Assembly (NCBI GenBank): GCA_016791445.1
Contig: JAEUMP010000015.1
Span: 1-64,000, forward strand
From: Hyphomonadaceae bacterium
Lineage (GTDB): Bacteria > Pseudomonadota > Alphaproteobacteria > Caulobacterales > Aquidulcibacteraceae
Direction: 5' to 3'
Length of the DNA: 64,000 bases
In this document: in pieces, positions 1 through 10,829 of the stretch
How positions within the stretch are numbered: position 1 is the stretch's first letter
Layout of the letters: each line of letters starts with the position of its first letter
The notes under the pieces: model-generated
The model's input: the letters and a program-made list of their open reading frames with translations, nothing else
What the model was told of the DNA's origin: nothing
Databases searched by the model: none
Position numbers and translations under genes: made by a program

Positions 1-303
1 GCGCGTGAAGGCGTGAATGATGCGGATCTTGCGGCGTTGGTAGCCAAGGATTCCGTGCGGATGGAGCGTGAAGACAGGCGGATCGCGCCGGAAGGTCAGG
101 CGCGAGCACATGCTGAGGAAGATCAACTTGCGAATGTCGCGCCGCGCCTTTCGCACTTCCTGCTGGAAATCGAGACGCAAAATTCTGGGCAGACGCACGC
201 GCGCCGCGACCCAGGCGAGAACGTGCAAGAGCCACAGATGAATCTCGCGCGCAGCGGCGGCGTAAGCGGCGCGGCGGTGACGTAGCGGTTTCGCGATCTG
301 CAT
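1..303 (-). CDS. Hypothetical protein, 3' part cut off by window edge
   Basis: An uninterrupted reverse-strand frame of 101 codons runs from an ATG at 303-301 off the left edge. A good ribosome-binding sequence (GAGGAG) lies just upstream of that ATG, which supports a real gene start. The visible N-terminus begins MQIAKPLRHRR and is alanine- and arginine-rich with an amphipathic look. No domain is recognised. A 90-codon forward frame over the same bases lacks comparable start signals and is rejected. Function unknown; only the N-terminal part can be seen. Confidence 0.5.
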   Translation of the reverse strand, partial: MQIAKPLRHRRAAYAAAAREIHLWLLHVLAWVAARVRLPRILRLDFQQEVRKARRDIRKLIFLSMCSRLTFRRDPPVFTLHPHGILGYQRRKIRIIHAFTR

Positions 304-426
304 CTGGTGCTCTCCTCTTCGCGGCGCCGGAACCATTCCGACGCGACGTGGGAGGAGTGTTTCATGGCTTCCGACCCGGTCGGATTGCGGCGGTGATTTT
401 TCTGCAGCGGACCGCCGGCGCCCTCG

Positions 427-585
427 CCGGCCTCCTTGTGCGCCAAGGGGAAACGCTTTGCCGGCGGGGCGCCGGCGGTCCTGATCGCGAGGGGAATAGC
501 CCTCGCGTTTCCCCCTACTGAAGAGTCATGCGCCCCCCGCCAGCCTCTTCGTGCGCCAAGGTGAAATGGTCCGCCGGCGGAACGC
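427..585. repeat. Imperfect direct repeat in the 304-677 intergenic region
   Basis: The 374-bp stretch between the truncated reverse gene and the GNAT gene has no convincing gene. It holds two related segments of about 45 bp, near 427-475 and 538-585. They share GTGCGCCAAGG followed by GAAA and a nearby CCGCCGGCGG-like palindrome. Their role is unclear; they could be a small intergenic repeat family or a local duplication. Confidence 0.4.
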
Positions 586-677
586 GGTACGATTGTGTCG
601 CCGGAGATGGCGGGCTCAAGAGTCCCGCGAACGCGGCTAGTGTGCCCATCACGGGACTTGGCCGAAGGAACGCAACC

Positions 678-1184
678 GTGACGTATCGCATCAGGCCGGA
701 AGCGCCTGCAGACCATCCCGCGATCCACGACCTCACGCGTCGCGCCTTCGCGCCGATGGCTTTCGCCGGCGGCGACGAGCAGGATCTCATTGACGCGCTG
801 CGCAGCGCCGGCGCGCTGAGCCTTTCGCTCGTCGCGGAAAGCGCGGGAAAGATCGTGGGCCATGTGGCCCTTTCTCCCGTGACACATGAAAGCGGGGAGG
901 GCGGCTGGTACGGACTCGGCCCGATCTCCGTCGATCCCGCGATACAGCGCAAAGGCCTCGGCGGCGCCCTCATCGCGGAGGCGAAGGCATGGATGAAGGC
1001 CGGCGGCGCGCGCGGCTGCATCCTGGTCGGCGATACACGTTACTATCCCCGCCATGGCTTCGCGCCGGCGCCGGCGCACGCCCCCGAACGGGAGCCGTCC
1101 GCCTATTTCATGGTGCTGACCTTCGATGGTCCGCCGCCGTTCGGTCGCTTCAGCTTTCACCCGTCGTTCTACGGCGAGGGCTGA
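678..1184 (+). CDS. GNAT family N-acetyltransferase
   Basis: This 168-residue protein has the GNAT fold pattern: an N-terminal strand TYRIRPEAPADH, the central GLGPISVDPAIQRKGLGGAL segment carrying the acetyl-CoA pyrophosphate-binding Q/RxxGxG loop, and a later LVGDTRYYPRHGF segment typical of the YhbS-like N-acetyltransferase subgroup. The GTG at 678 is chosen because GAAGGA lies about 10 bases upstream and the protein starts right at the fold. The longer open frame from 528 would add low-complexity sequence. The substrate is unknown. It stands alone upstream of the ATP synthase genes with a 249-bp gap. Confidence 0.85.
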   Translation: MTYRIRPEAPADHPAIHDLTRRAFAPMAFAGGDEQDLIDALRSAGALSLSLVAESAGKIVGHVALSPVTHESGEGGWYGLGPISVDPAIQRKGLGGALIAEAKAWMKAGGARGCILVGDTRYYPRHGFAPAPAHAPEREPSAYFMVLTFDGPPPFGRFSFHPSFYGEG

Positions 1185-1433
1185 CAGGCGCCCCAACGGA
1201 AACCACCCTCCCGCGCCGTCTCGTCGCGGGGGCTCCGGGCCGGTTGTCAGGGGGCGAACGTCCGTGTACCACGCGCACGCGTTTCGGGCTGGGGGCAATG
1301 GCATTGCCGCCGGTCCTTGAGACGCGTTTTCCGTGCCGCCGGCGGTTGTCGGCGTCCTCCGTTTCCTCTTGTTGCGGACGGGCCGGCGCAAGCCGGGCTC
1401 TCGGAAAGCCGGCATCGAATTCAGGGTACAGAC

Positions 1434-1994
1434 GTGGCTCAATCCACCGAAGGCAAAGCCTCCGAAGCGGCGGAACGTTACGCGCAGGCGGCGTTCGAAC
1501 TCGCCCGCGACGGGAAGGCGCTGGAAAGCCTCGAAAAGGACTTCGCGACGTTCACCGCCGCGCTGGCGGAAAGCGCCGACCTGCGGCTGACGCTGAAGTC
1601 GCCGCTGATCGCCTCCGAGGACAAGAGCCGCGCGCTCGTCGCCGTCGCGCAGAAGCTCGGCCTGACGGAGCTGGGCCGCAACATCATCGGTCTGGTGGCG
1701 AAGAACGGTCGCGCGAACGAGATCCCCGGGGTCATCAAGGCCTTCGGCGCGCGTCTCGCCAAGCACCGCGGCGCCAGCCAGGTGGAAGTGATCTCCGCCA
1801 GGCCGCTCGACCAGAAACAGCTCGATTCCATTCTCGCCGGCGTCTCCAAGGCGCTCGGCGGCAAAGTCGATGCGGTCACCCGCGTCGACGAGAGCCTCAT
1901 CGGCGGGTTCGTCGTGCGCGCGGGTTCGCGCCAGTTCGACGCCTCGCTGAAGTCGAAGCTCGATTCCCTCAAACTCGCTCTCAAGTCAGCCTAA
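1434..1994 (+). CDS. atpH: F1F0 ATP synthase subunit delta
   Basis: This 186-residue protein is the peripheral-stalk subunit that ties the alpha3beta3 head of F1 to the membrane b subunits. Length and sequence fit OSCP/delta: an N-terminal helical domain (AAERYAQAAFELA), a middle LTELGRNIIGLVAKNGR stretch, and the C-terminal signature DESLIGGFVVRAGSRQFDAS. The GTG at 1434 gives the family-standard N-terminus; the open frame extends upstream but adds unrelated sequence. It is first in atpH-atpA-atpG-atpD, with atpA starting 21 bp downstream. In alphaproteobacteria the F0 genes usually lie elsewhere, as appears to be the case here. Confidence 0.96.
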   Translation: MAQSTEGKASEAAERYAQAAFELARDGKALESLEKDFATFTAALAESADLRLTLKSPLIASEDKSRALVAVAQKLGLTELGRNIIGLVAKNGRANEIPGVIKAFGARLAKHRGASQVEVISARPLDQKQLDSILAGVSKALGGKVDAVTRVDESLIGGFVVRAGSRQFDASLKSKLDSLKLALKSA

Positions 1995-2015
1995 GTTAGC
2001 CAAGGAAGCTCCGCG

Positions 2016-3554
<1,539 letters not shown>

Positions 3555-3570
3555 GAGGAAAACCCGGCCC

Positions 3571-4449
3571 ATGCCGAGCTTGAAGGAATTCCGCAACCGG
3601 ATCGTCAGCGTGAAGTCCACGCAGAAGATCACGAAGGCGATGCAGATGGTGGCCGCCGCCAAGCTGAAGCGTGCGCAGGGCGCCGCCGTAGCCGCGCGGC
3701 CGTACGCCGAACGCATGGCCTCGGTCATCGCCAACCTGGCGTCGAGCGTGAAGGGCGACGGCGCGCCGTTGCTGCTGCGCGGCACCGGCAAGGACGATGT
3801 GCACCTCATCGTCGTGCTGACGTCGGAACGCGGTCTCTGCGGCGGTTTCAACACGCAGATCGTGCGTCTCGCGCGCGAGAAGATTGCCGAGCTGCTGGCG
3901 GCCGGAAAGCAGGTGAAGATCCTCACCGCCGGCAAGAAGGGGCGCGACCAGATCCGCCGCGTGTACGGCTCGCTGATGGTCGATCACATCGACCTGTCGG
4001 AATTCCGCACCATCGACGCGACGGCGGCTTCGCTCGTCTCCGACAAGGTCGTGGCGATGTTCGAGGCCGGCGAGTTCGACGTCGCCACGATGATCTACTC
4101 GAAGTTCAAGTCGGTCATCTCGCAGACGCCGACGGCGCAGCAGCTGATCCCCGCCGTCGCGCCCGCAGGCGCCAAGGCGCCGGACCTGAAGGGCGCCGTC
4201 TACACCTACGAGCCGAACGAGTCCGAAATCCTCGAAGCGCTGTTGCCGCGTTACCTGTCGGGGCAGGTGCTTTCGGCGCTGCTCGAAAACGCCGCCGGCT
4301 TCTTCGGCGCGCAGATGAGCGCGATGGACAACGCCACGCGCAACGCCGGCGACCTCATCAAGAAGCTGACGCTCCGCTACAACCGCCAGCGCCAGGCCAA
4401 CATCACCAAAGAACTGATCGAAATCATTTCGGGCGCCGAGGCGCTCTGA
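3571..4449 (+). CDS. atpG: F1F0 ATP synthase subunit gamma
   Basis: This 292-residue protein is the central rotor shaft that couples proton flow to catalysis in the beta subunits. The N-terminal helix ([20 protein letters not shown]) and the C-terminal helix ([35 protein letters not shown]) are the conserved coiled-coil strands. [12 protein letters not shown] marks the Rossmann-like middle domain. Length is normal. It is followed 25 bp later by atpD. Confidence 0.98.
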   Translation: MPSLKEFRNRIVSVKSTQKITKAMQMVAAAKLKRAQGAAVAARPYAERMASVIANLASSVKGDGAPLLLRGTGKDDVHLIVVLTSERGLCGGFNTQIVRLAREKIAELLAAGKQVKILTAGKKGRDQIRRVYGSLMVDHIDLSEFRTIDATAASLVSDKVVAMFEAGEFDVATMIYSKFKSVISQTPTAQQLIPAVAPAGAKAPDLKGAVYTYEPNESEILEALLPRYLSGQVLSALLENAAGFFGAQMSAMDNATRNAGDLIKKLTLRYNRQRQANITKELIEIISGAEAL

Positions 4450-4462
4450 GACCGCTGTCTGA

Positions 4463-5899
<1,437 letters not shown>

Positions 5900-5924
5900 G
5901 CTTCTTCGCTGCAGTCAGATTGAG

Positions 5925-5956
5925 GGGCCCGCTCCAGCGATGGGGCGGGCCCTTTT
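5925..5956 (+). terminator. Rho-independent terminator after atpD
   Basis: GGGCCCGC at 5925-5932 pairs with GCGGGCCC at 5945-5952 and is followed by TTTT. It would end the atpHAGD transcript before the next two genes, so atpC downstream probably needs its own promoter or readthrough. Confidence 0.85.
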
Positions 5957-6031
5957 CGTCTGGCGCAGCCGCGCGCTTGCGTCGCCGGTCGCCCGCTGGC
6001 TAGTGACGGGCGCCGTCTCATGGGGAACAGG

Positions 6032-6619
6032 ATGAAACGTTCGGGAGTCATCGCATCGCTTGCGTTCGCAGCATGCGCGTTCACCGTTGTTGTCGCCGAT
6101 GCGCAGCCGCGTCGCAACGCGGCGCAACTTCAGCTCGATGCGTTCGTCACCGCCGTGACGCACTATTGCATGGCGAATGTCGGTGACGGCGTGGACCTGC
6201 CGCAAGTGACGCCGGTGGAAGGCTACACCCTGAACGCGCTGACTGAAGCGGAAGCGGCGGCGGCGCGCATGCCGGCGACATCGAAGGGTTTTCGGCTCAC
6301 CCACACGCGCGGCCACGTCGTGATCGAGAGCGCGACCGGCAAGGCCTGCCAGGCGAAAGCCGATGGGCCGCCGGCGCAGGCCACGTTCGACGCCATCGGC
6401 GCCTTCGTCTCCGATCCTGCGCGCGGCTTCGCGCTGGGTCTCGACATGAGCAATCCGCCGATGACGTTCATGCGCATCTTCAAGAAGGAAGTCGGCGAGG
6501 ACAATCTCGTCGTGATGCTCAACGGCATCCAGCCGCGCGGCGCCGCCAGCATGCTGAATGTGACGGTGTCGAGGATGAAGCGCGAAGCGCCGACGTCTGC
6601 GGCGACGCCCGCCAACTGA
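6032..6619 (+). CDS. Secreted hypothetical protein
   Basis: This protein of about 195 residues has an N-terminal signal peptide: MKRSG, a hydrophobic run around IASLAFAACAFTVVVADA, and likely cleavage near ADAQP. The mature part contains two cysteines (HYCMANV and GKACQAK) that could form a disulfide. No domain is recognised. The ATG at 6032 has a GGGGA ribosome-binding match; an ATG four codons earlier at 6020 is possible but poorly supported. It sits between two terminators, so it is probably a single-gene unit inserted between atpD and atpC. Function unknown. Confidence 0.75.
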   Translation: MKRSGVIASLAFAACAFTVVVADAQPRRNAAQLQLDAFVTAVTHYCMANVGDGVDLPQVTPVEGYTLNALTEAEAAAARMPATSKGFRLTHTRGHVVIESATGKACQAKADGPPAQATFDAIGAFVSDPARGFALGLDMSNPPMTFMRIFKKEVGEDNLVVMLNGIQPRGAASMLNVTVSRMKREAPTSAATPAN

Positions 6620-6643
6620 GAGAGCTCAAGGACGATACAAATC

Positions 6644-6674
6644 GGCCCGCTTCTGGAGGAAGCGGGCCTTTCTT
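6644..6674 (+). terminator. Rho-independent terminator after the secreted protein gene
   Basis: GGCCCGCTTC at 6644-6653 pairs perfectly with GAAGCGGGCC at 6659-6668 around a 5-nt loop, followed by TTTCTT. Confidence 0.85.
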
Positions 6675-6737
6675 GTTTGTATCTGGCTTGTTTGTATCTG
6701 GGCTGGACTTTTCCTCTCCCTGAAAGGGGGAGAAGGA

Positions 6738-7358
6738 TTACGACCCCTTGCGCTGCTTCACATCCGCTTCGCCGGTCTCTTCGCGGTCGCCGGCGTCGAA
6801 GGCCATCTGTTCGCCCTGGTCGAAATACGCGCGCGACTTGCGCGCCATCATCGCCATGGAGCGGCCCATGCGGCCCGCCGACATCGCGACCTGCTGGCCG
6901 CCGGCGATGCCGACGGCGTCCGCGTCGTTGAACTTCGCGAACTCCGCGCCGAGGAAGACGACCTGCCAGCCCTTCTTTTCGCAGCGTTCGAGCGCCGCCT
7001 TCACATCGTCCTTCTTCATCTCGCGCGAGCTGTTTTCCTCGCCGTCGGTCATGATGACGATGACGGCTTTCTCCGGCGCCTCGCTTTCGGCGCGCGCGAT
7101 GATGCGGCCGATGGCGTCGAAGAGGGGGGTCATGCCGCGCGGGGACGCTTCCTGCGTGGTCACGTCCTTCCACGTCTGCACCGGGACGCCGGCGCGCAGC
7201 ACGTCGAACTGAAGGCCGTCATGCGCATCGAACACGGCGAGCGTGGCGTAGCCGTCGCCCTCCGCGAGCCCCTTCACATAGGCGTTCACGGAGCCGAGCG
7301 CTTCGTCCCAGATCGACTGCATCGAGCCGGTCCGGTCGAGAAGAATGTAAGCGTGCAT
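6738..7358 (-). CDS. von Willebrand factor A (VWA) domain protein
   Basis: This 206-residue protein is essentially one VWA domain. The metal-ion-dependent adhesion site is visible as DRTGS at residues 8-12 (DxTxS), with a conserved TPLFDAIG threonine and the third MIDAS segment MTDGEENSS. Such proteins use bound metal to mediate protein contacts; no partner is encoded nearby. There is no signal peptide, so it is likely cytosolic. The ATG at 7358 is chosen because GGAGG precedes it; an upstream in-frame ATG at 7391 would add 11 residues. It is on the opposite strand and separates atpC from atpHAGD. Confidence 0.85.
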   Translation of the reverse strand: MHAYILLDRTGSMQSIWDEALGSVNAYVKGLAEGDGYATLAVFDAHDGLQFDVLRAGVPVQTWKDVTTQEASPRGMTPLFDAIGRIIARAESEAPEKAVIVIMTDGEENSSREMKKDDVKAALERCEKKGWQVVFLGAEFAKFNDADAVGIAGGQQVAMSAGRMGRSMAMMARKSRAYFDQGEQMAFDAGDREETGEADVKQRKGS

Positions 7359-7570
7359 GGGCGCCTCCTGTGCGTTGGGGGAGGCGCGCAAATGGTGCGG
7401 GAAAAATCCCGTGCAAGGGGCAGGGTCATTATTTCTGCGGCGGCGCCGGGTGAATTCGCCGACAGGATGGGCCGCCGCAGGAGCGCGCCGGACATCCCGC
7501 CGCGTTGACGGGGCGGGGCGGCGCGGGTAGCCAAGCGCCTTCGATTTCCCTGCCGCCCAAGGATTTCCCC

Positions 7571-7969
7571 GTGGCCGAAAAGCTCCAGTTCGCCCTCGTC
7601 TCGCCGGAACGCGAGCTCTATTCCGGCGAGGTCGACCAGGTCGTCGTGCCGGGCGCGGAAGGCGAGTTCGGCGTCCTGCCGAAGCACGCGCCCGTCATGT
7701 CGACGATCAAGCCGGGCGCGCTGCGCATCCTCAACGACGGCACGGAGCGCCGCATCTTCGTCAACGGCGGCTTCGCCGATGTGACGCCGGACGGCCTGAC
7801 CGTCCTCGCGGAAGACGCCGTCGACCTCGCGGGCATCGATCTCGCCGGCGTCGAGCAGGACATCCGCAACGCGAAGGAAGATGTCGACGCCGCCAAGGAC
7901 GACGCGAAGAAGGCCGCCGCTGCAGCGAAGCTCCAGCGGCTGGAAGCACTGAAGGCGGCCATTCGCTAG
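7571..7969 (+). CDS. atpC: F1F0 ATP synthase subunit epsilon
   Basis: This 132-residue protein is the rotor-associated, inhibitory epsilon subunit. The N-terminal beta-sandwich is clear (FALVSPERELYSGEVDQVVV, GEFGVLPKHAPVMS) and a C-terminal helical hairpin follows (VDAAKDDAKKAAAAAKLQRL). The GTG at 7571 gives the standard N-terminus with AAGGA upstream. It is 1.67 kb away from atpD, with a terminator, a secreted protein gene, a second terminator and a reverse-strand VWA gene between. It must therefore have its own promoter in 7359-7570. Confidence 0.95.
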   Translation: MAEKLQFALVSPERELYSGEVDQVVVPGAEGEFGVLPKHAPVMSTIKPGALRILNDGTERRIFVNGGFADVTPDGLTVLAEDAVDLAGIDLAGVEQDIRNAKEDVDAAKDDAKKAAAAAKLQRLEALKAAIR

Positions 7970-8039
7970 CGGCGCCGCCCGGGTTCGCGCTTGGCGCGAC
8001 CGGCATCACGGAGACCGTGTTTCTTGTTTGGGTGAGGCG

Positions 8040-8864
8040 TCAGACCCCCGCCGGCGTTTCCACCGTCGCGCCACGACGCGCCTTGCCCGATGCCGGCGAC
8101 AGTCCCTTCGCCTTGAGCCATGCCAGCGCGGAGTGCGCGACGTCTTCCCATTCCGGTTCGCCGATGAGCCAATGGCTCATGTCGGGAAACTCGCGGTAGG
8201 CGCACTGGCCGACAGGAAAGCGTTTGGCGATGCGGCGCACGGTGGACGCGGGATTCACACGGTCCCTGCCGCCCGCCAGCGCCAGGACGGGTGCAGCAAT
8301 CTTGTACACCGGCGCCGCCGACGCCATCGACGGATCGAGCCACCACTGGATGGTCTCCATCACGACGCGGCCGGATTCCGGGACGAAACGCGCATAGACG
8401 CGGCGCGCGTCGTCGCGGTCGAGGCGGTCGAGCGTTGCATGCCGCGCGACGCCGTAGTCCGGCGCGATGGGGCGGCGCCAGTAGTCATGGCCCAGAAGCG
8501 CGAGGCCGAGCGCGCTCCCATGCTCCTCGAGCGTCGTCGGCATCACGCCCCACGGCGCGGACGGCGCGATCAGAACGAGCCCCGCGACCGGCGTCTTGGT
8601 CGCCACGATCTGCGCTATGAGGCCGCCGAGAGAATGCCCGATCAGCACCGGCGGAGCGGAGAGATGGTGGATCTCGCGGATCACCTCCGCGGCAAGCGTC
8701 TTCGTACCGATGCGGCCAAGCTTTTCGGGATCGTCGGAAGGACTGCGCCCCGCAAGGTCCGGTGCGTGGGTCTCGTAGCCCGCCGCCTCAAACGGCGCGC
8801 GGAAGGCGTCGAACGCCCAGCCGCCGCAGAAGGCGCCGTGCAGGAACACGAGCGGTAAAGTCAT
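8040..8864 (-). CDS. Alpha/beta-fold hydrolase
   Basis: This 274-residue protein has a complete alpha/beta-hydrolase core. FLHGAFCGG holds the oxyanion-hole HG, GHSLGG (near residue 90) carries the nucleophile serine, GGRDRVNP supplies the acidic residue and MSHWLIGE the histidine. It lacks a signal peptide, so it is probably a cytosolic esterase or related hydrolase; the substrate cannot be read. The start at 8864 places the protein right at the first strand; a longer in-frame start at 8909 adds a glycine-rich leader. It lies downstream of rppH on the same strand with a 118-bp gap. Confidence 0.85.
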   Translation of the reverse strand: MTLPLVFLHGAFCGGWAFDAFRAPFEAAGYETHAPDLAGRSPSDDPEKLGRIGTKTLAAEVIREIHHLSAPPVLIGHSLGGLIAQIVATKTPVAGLVLIAPSAPWGVMPTTLEEHGSALGLALLGHDYWRRPIAPDYGVARHATLDRLDRDDARRVYARFVPESGRVVMETIQWWLDPSMASAAPVYKIAAPVLALAGGRDRVNPASTVRRIAKRFPVGQCAYREFPDMSHWLIGEPEWEDVAHSALAWLKAKGLSPASGKARRGATVETPAGV

Positions 8865-8982
8865 GGGCCCGGAGCCCCCGTAACGGCCATCCCCTGGCCC
8901 ATCGAGCAATCAGCATGCCGTGATCGGCGCACACGGCAAAGTGAAAACAGCTGCAGGCGTCGGCGCCGCGAAACGGCCGGCG

Positions 8983-9477
8983 TCACTCGCCTCGCGCGTG
9001 CAGCGCGAAGCGGCGGGCGACTTCTTCGTACACGGCGCGCTTGAACGGGATCACCAGCTCGGGGCCCTCGTCGAGGCGGCCCCAGCGCCAGTTGGAGAAT
9101 TCCGGCGTGTGGGTGTCGAGGCGGATGTCGGCGTCGCGGCCCTTGAAGCGAAAGGCGAACCATTTCTGCCGCTGGCCGACATAGCCACGGCCCTCGCGCT
9201 TCAGGCCGCCGGGGAAGTCGTAATAGAGCCAGTCCTCGGTCACATCGATGATCTTCACGAGGCGCGCCGGCACGCCGACCTCCTCCTCAAGCTCCCGGAA
9301 CGCCGCATCGCGGGGGTCCTCGCCGCGATCGACGCCGCCTTGCGGCATCTGCCAGACATGCGGACCGGTCACGCCGAGCCGCTTGCCGTAAAAGACAAGC
9401 CCGGTCTTGTGAAACAGCGCCAACCCGACATTCGGCCGGTAGCGTTGGGGATCCGGTTGAACCGCTTCGGTGCTCAT
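8983..9477 (-). CDS. rppH: RNA pyrophosphohydrolase (Nudix)
   Basis: This 164-residue protein removes pyrophosphate from the 5' end of mRNAs and so starts their decay; the family also hydrolyses dinucleoside polyphosphates. The Nudix box runs from G47 to V69 with the key GEDPRDAAFRELEEEVG residues intact. The flanks YRPNVGLALF and MPQGG, and the tail ending in KRAVYEEVARRF, are those of RppH/IalA. The ATG at 9477 overlaps the stop of the upstream deacetylase gene as ATGA, implying translational coupling. Confidence 0.93.
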   Translation of the reverse strand: MSTEAVQPDPQRYRPNVGLALFHKTGLVFYGKRLGVTGPHVWQMPQGGVDRGEDPRDAAFRELEEEVGVPARLVKIIDVTEDWLYYDFPGGLKREGRGYVGQRQKWFAFRFKGRDADIRLDTHTPEFSNWRWGRLDEGPELVIPFKRAVYEEVARRFALHARGE

Positions 9478-10649
9478 CGTCTCGCTGCCCGGGTCTCCAT
9501 CACATGGGACGCCGGGGCCAATACGTATCCGCGCATGGACAGGTTCTCCGCCCATTCCTCTATCTGGTCGATCGTGACAGGAAACGCGAATCCGGAGCCG
9601 AGCGCACTGCCGTTTTGCAGTGCGAGGGCTTCCAGATTGAGCAATTGCTCGTCGATGGCGTTCGCATCGCGCTGAACGTCGATGATGCGGTCCGCCGAGG
9701 AGAAGGGCAGGCCGGCGCGGCCCGCCTCCACGCCGAAGGCGGAGCGGGAGCCGATGGCGTTGCCGACGAAGACGAGGCCGCGGGATTTCAGCGCCTGCGC
9801 CACGGGGGCCGAGGCCTGCCCCGACGTCGCGAAGCGTCCGCCTTGGTAGTTGGTGACGCCGAAATAGCCCGCGCCGCGCGACAGAAGGTTTTCCAGACGG
9901 GCGATGTTGTCCCGCGCCGGGGCGTTGGCGAGCAGGGTCTGCGGGCCGGTGTCATCGGCGTCCTGATCGAAGGGCTCCATCGGCAATTCGAGCAGCACTT
10001 CGTGGCCGCGCGCGCGGGCGCGGTCGATCCAGCCTTGCAGGCCGCTGGCGTAGGGCACGAAGGAGAGCGTCACCTCAGGCGGCAGTTGGTCGATGGCGGC
10101 CTGCGTCGCGCCGGCGTTGAAGCCGAGGCCGCCGACGATCAGCGCGATCTTCGGCTTGTTCGGGTCGCCGGTGAACGGCCGCGCATAGGCGCGCGCGACG
10201 GTGCGGCCATCGCTGGCGATGATCGGCATGGGACCGAGAGGGCCCGGCTGGTGGAAGCCGGCGAACGGCGCCTTCGGTAGCGGCGAGGGCGGGCGTCGGG
10301 CCGCCTTCTGGTCGTGCGGTGATGGCGGCGTGGCGCCCGGCGCGGACTCGATGCCTTCCTCGGCGGTGTCGAAGAGCGAAGCGTCCTCGCTGGCGACGTC
10401 GGCTACGTCGATCGCGGCGTCGGTGACGGACAGGCGCGCCGCCTCACCGCCGGTCGCCGCGATGGGCAGGACGCTGCGCGGGCCTGCCGCCTTGGGGTCG
10501 CCGAACATGGACACCCCCCCGACGACCGCAGCGCCGACAACGACAAGCGCCGCCAGCCCCATCAGCCCATGCTGGAGCGGGGTCAACGACCACAATCCCT
10601 TGCCCAAAGAACCACTCGCCGGCTTGCCGGCCGGCCCCGTCATCGCCAT
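9474..10649 (-). CDS. Divergent polysaccharide deacetylase family protein
   Basis: This 391-residue protein has one N-terminal membrane segment (GLMGLAALVVVGAAVVGGV, around residues 29-48), a proline-rich linker of about 100 residues, and a C-terminal domain beginning KPKIALIVGGLGFNA and including TLSFVPYA, ELPMEPFD and GYFGVTNYQGGRF. Those motifs belong to the divergent polysaccharide deacetylase (YibQ-like) family, usually found next to ctpA and envC as here. The classical deacetylase metal-binding DD is replaced by GG in VGGLG, which is normal for this family. It is probably periplasmic and anchored, acting in envelope maintenance. It is coupled to rppH by a 4-bp overlap. Confidence 0.9.
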   Translation of the reverse strand: MAMTGPAGKPASGSLGKGLWSLTPLQHGLMGLAALVVVGAAVVGGVSMFGDPKAAGPRSVLPIAATGGEAARLSVTDAAIDVADVASEDASLFDTAEEGIESAPGATPPSPHDQKAARRPPSPLPKAPFAGFHQPGPLGPMPIIASDGRTVARAYARPFTGDPNKPKIALIVGGLGFNAGATQAAIDQLPPEVTLSFVPYASGLQGWIDRARARGHEVLLELPMEPFDQDADDTGPQTLLANAPARDNIARLENLLSRGAGYFGVTNYQGGRFATSGQASAPVAQALKSRGLVFVGNAIGSRSAFGVEAGRAGLPFSSADRIIDVQRDANAIDEQLLNLEALALQNGSALGSGFAFPVTIDQIEEWAENLSMRGYVLAPASHVMETRAARR

Positions 10650-10781
10650 GCGATTTCAACCCCGATGCGCGCCGTCGCGATCTTGACTCTGAATCATGAT
10701 TCTCGCGGGATTCGCGGGCGGCGTCATCTTTTCAGGGTGCAGTGCGGCGCCGAGACTTCTTCCGGGACTTCGGCCCAAACG

Positions 10782-10809
10782 AAAAGGGCCCGCCGAGGCG
10801 GGCCCTTCG
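10782..10809 (-). terminator. Terminator after ctpA
   Basis: AAGGGCCCG and CGGGCCCTT flank a short CCGAGG centre. Read on the reverse strand the hairpin is followed by a U run (AAAA at 10782-10785 on the given strand). It lies 21 bp beyond the ctpA stop and so separates ctpA from the deacetylase-rppH pair. Confidence 0.75.
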
Positions 10810-10829
10810 CTTTGGTCTGAGGCTCTCGA

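Noticed and set aside
123..1766. 547-codon reverse frame over the GNAT and atpH genes
   Set aside because: It covers two clear forward genes, has arginine-rich shadow composition and no domain. High GC content produces such frames.
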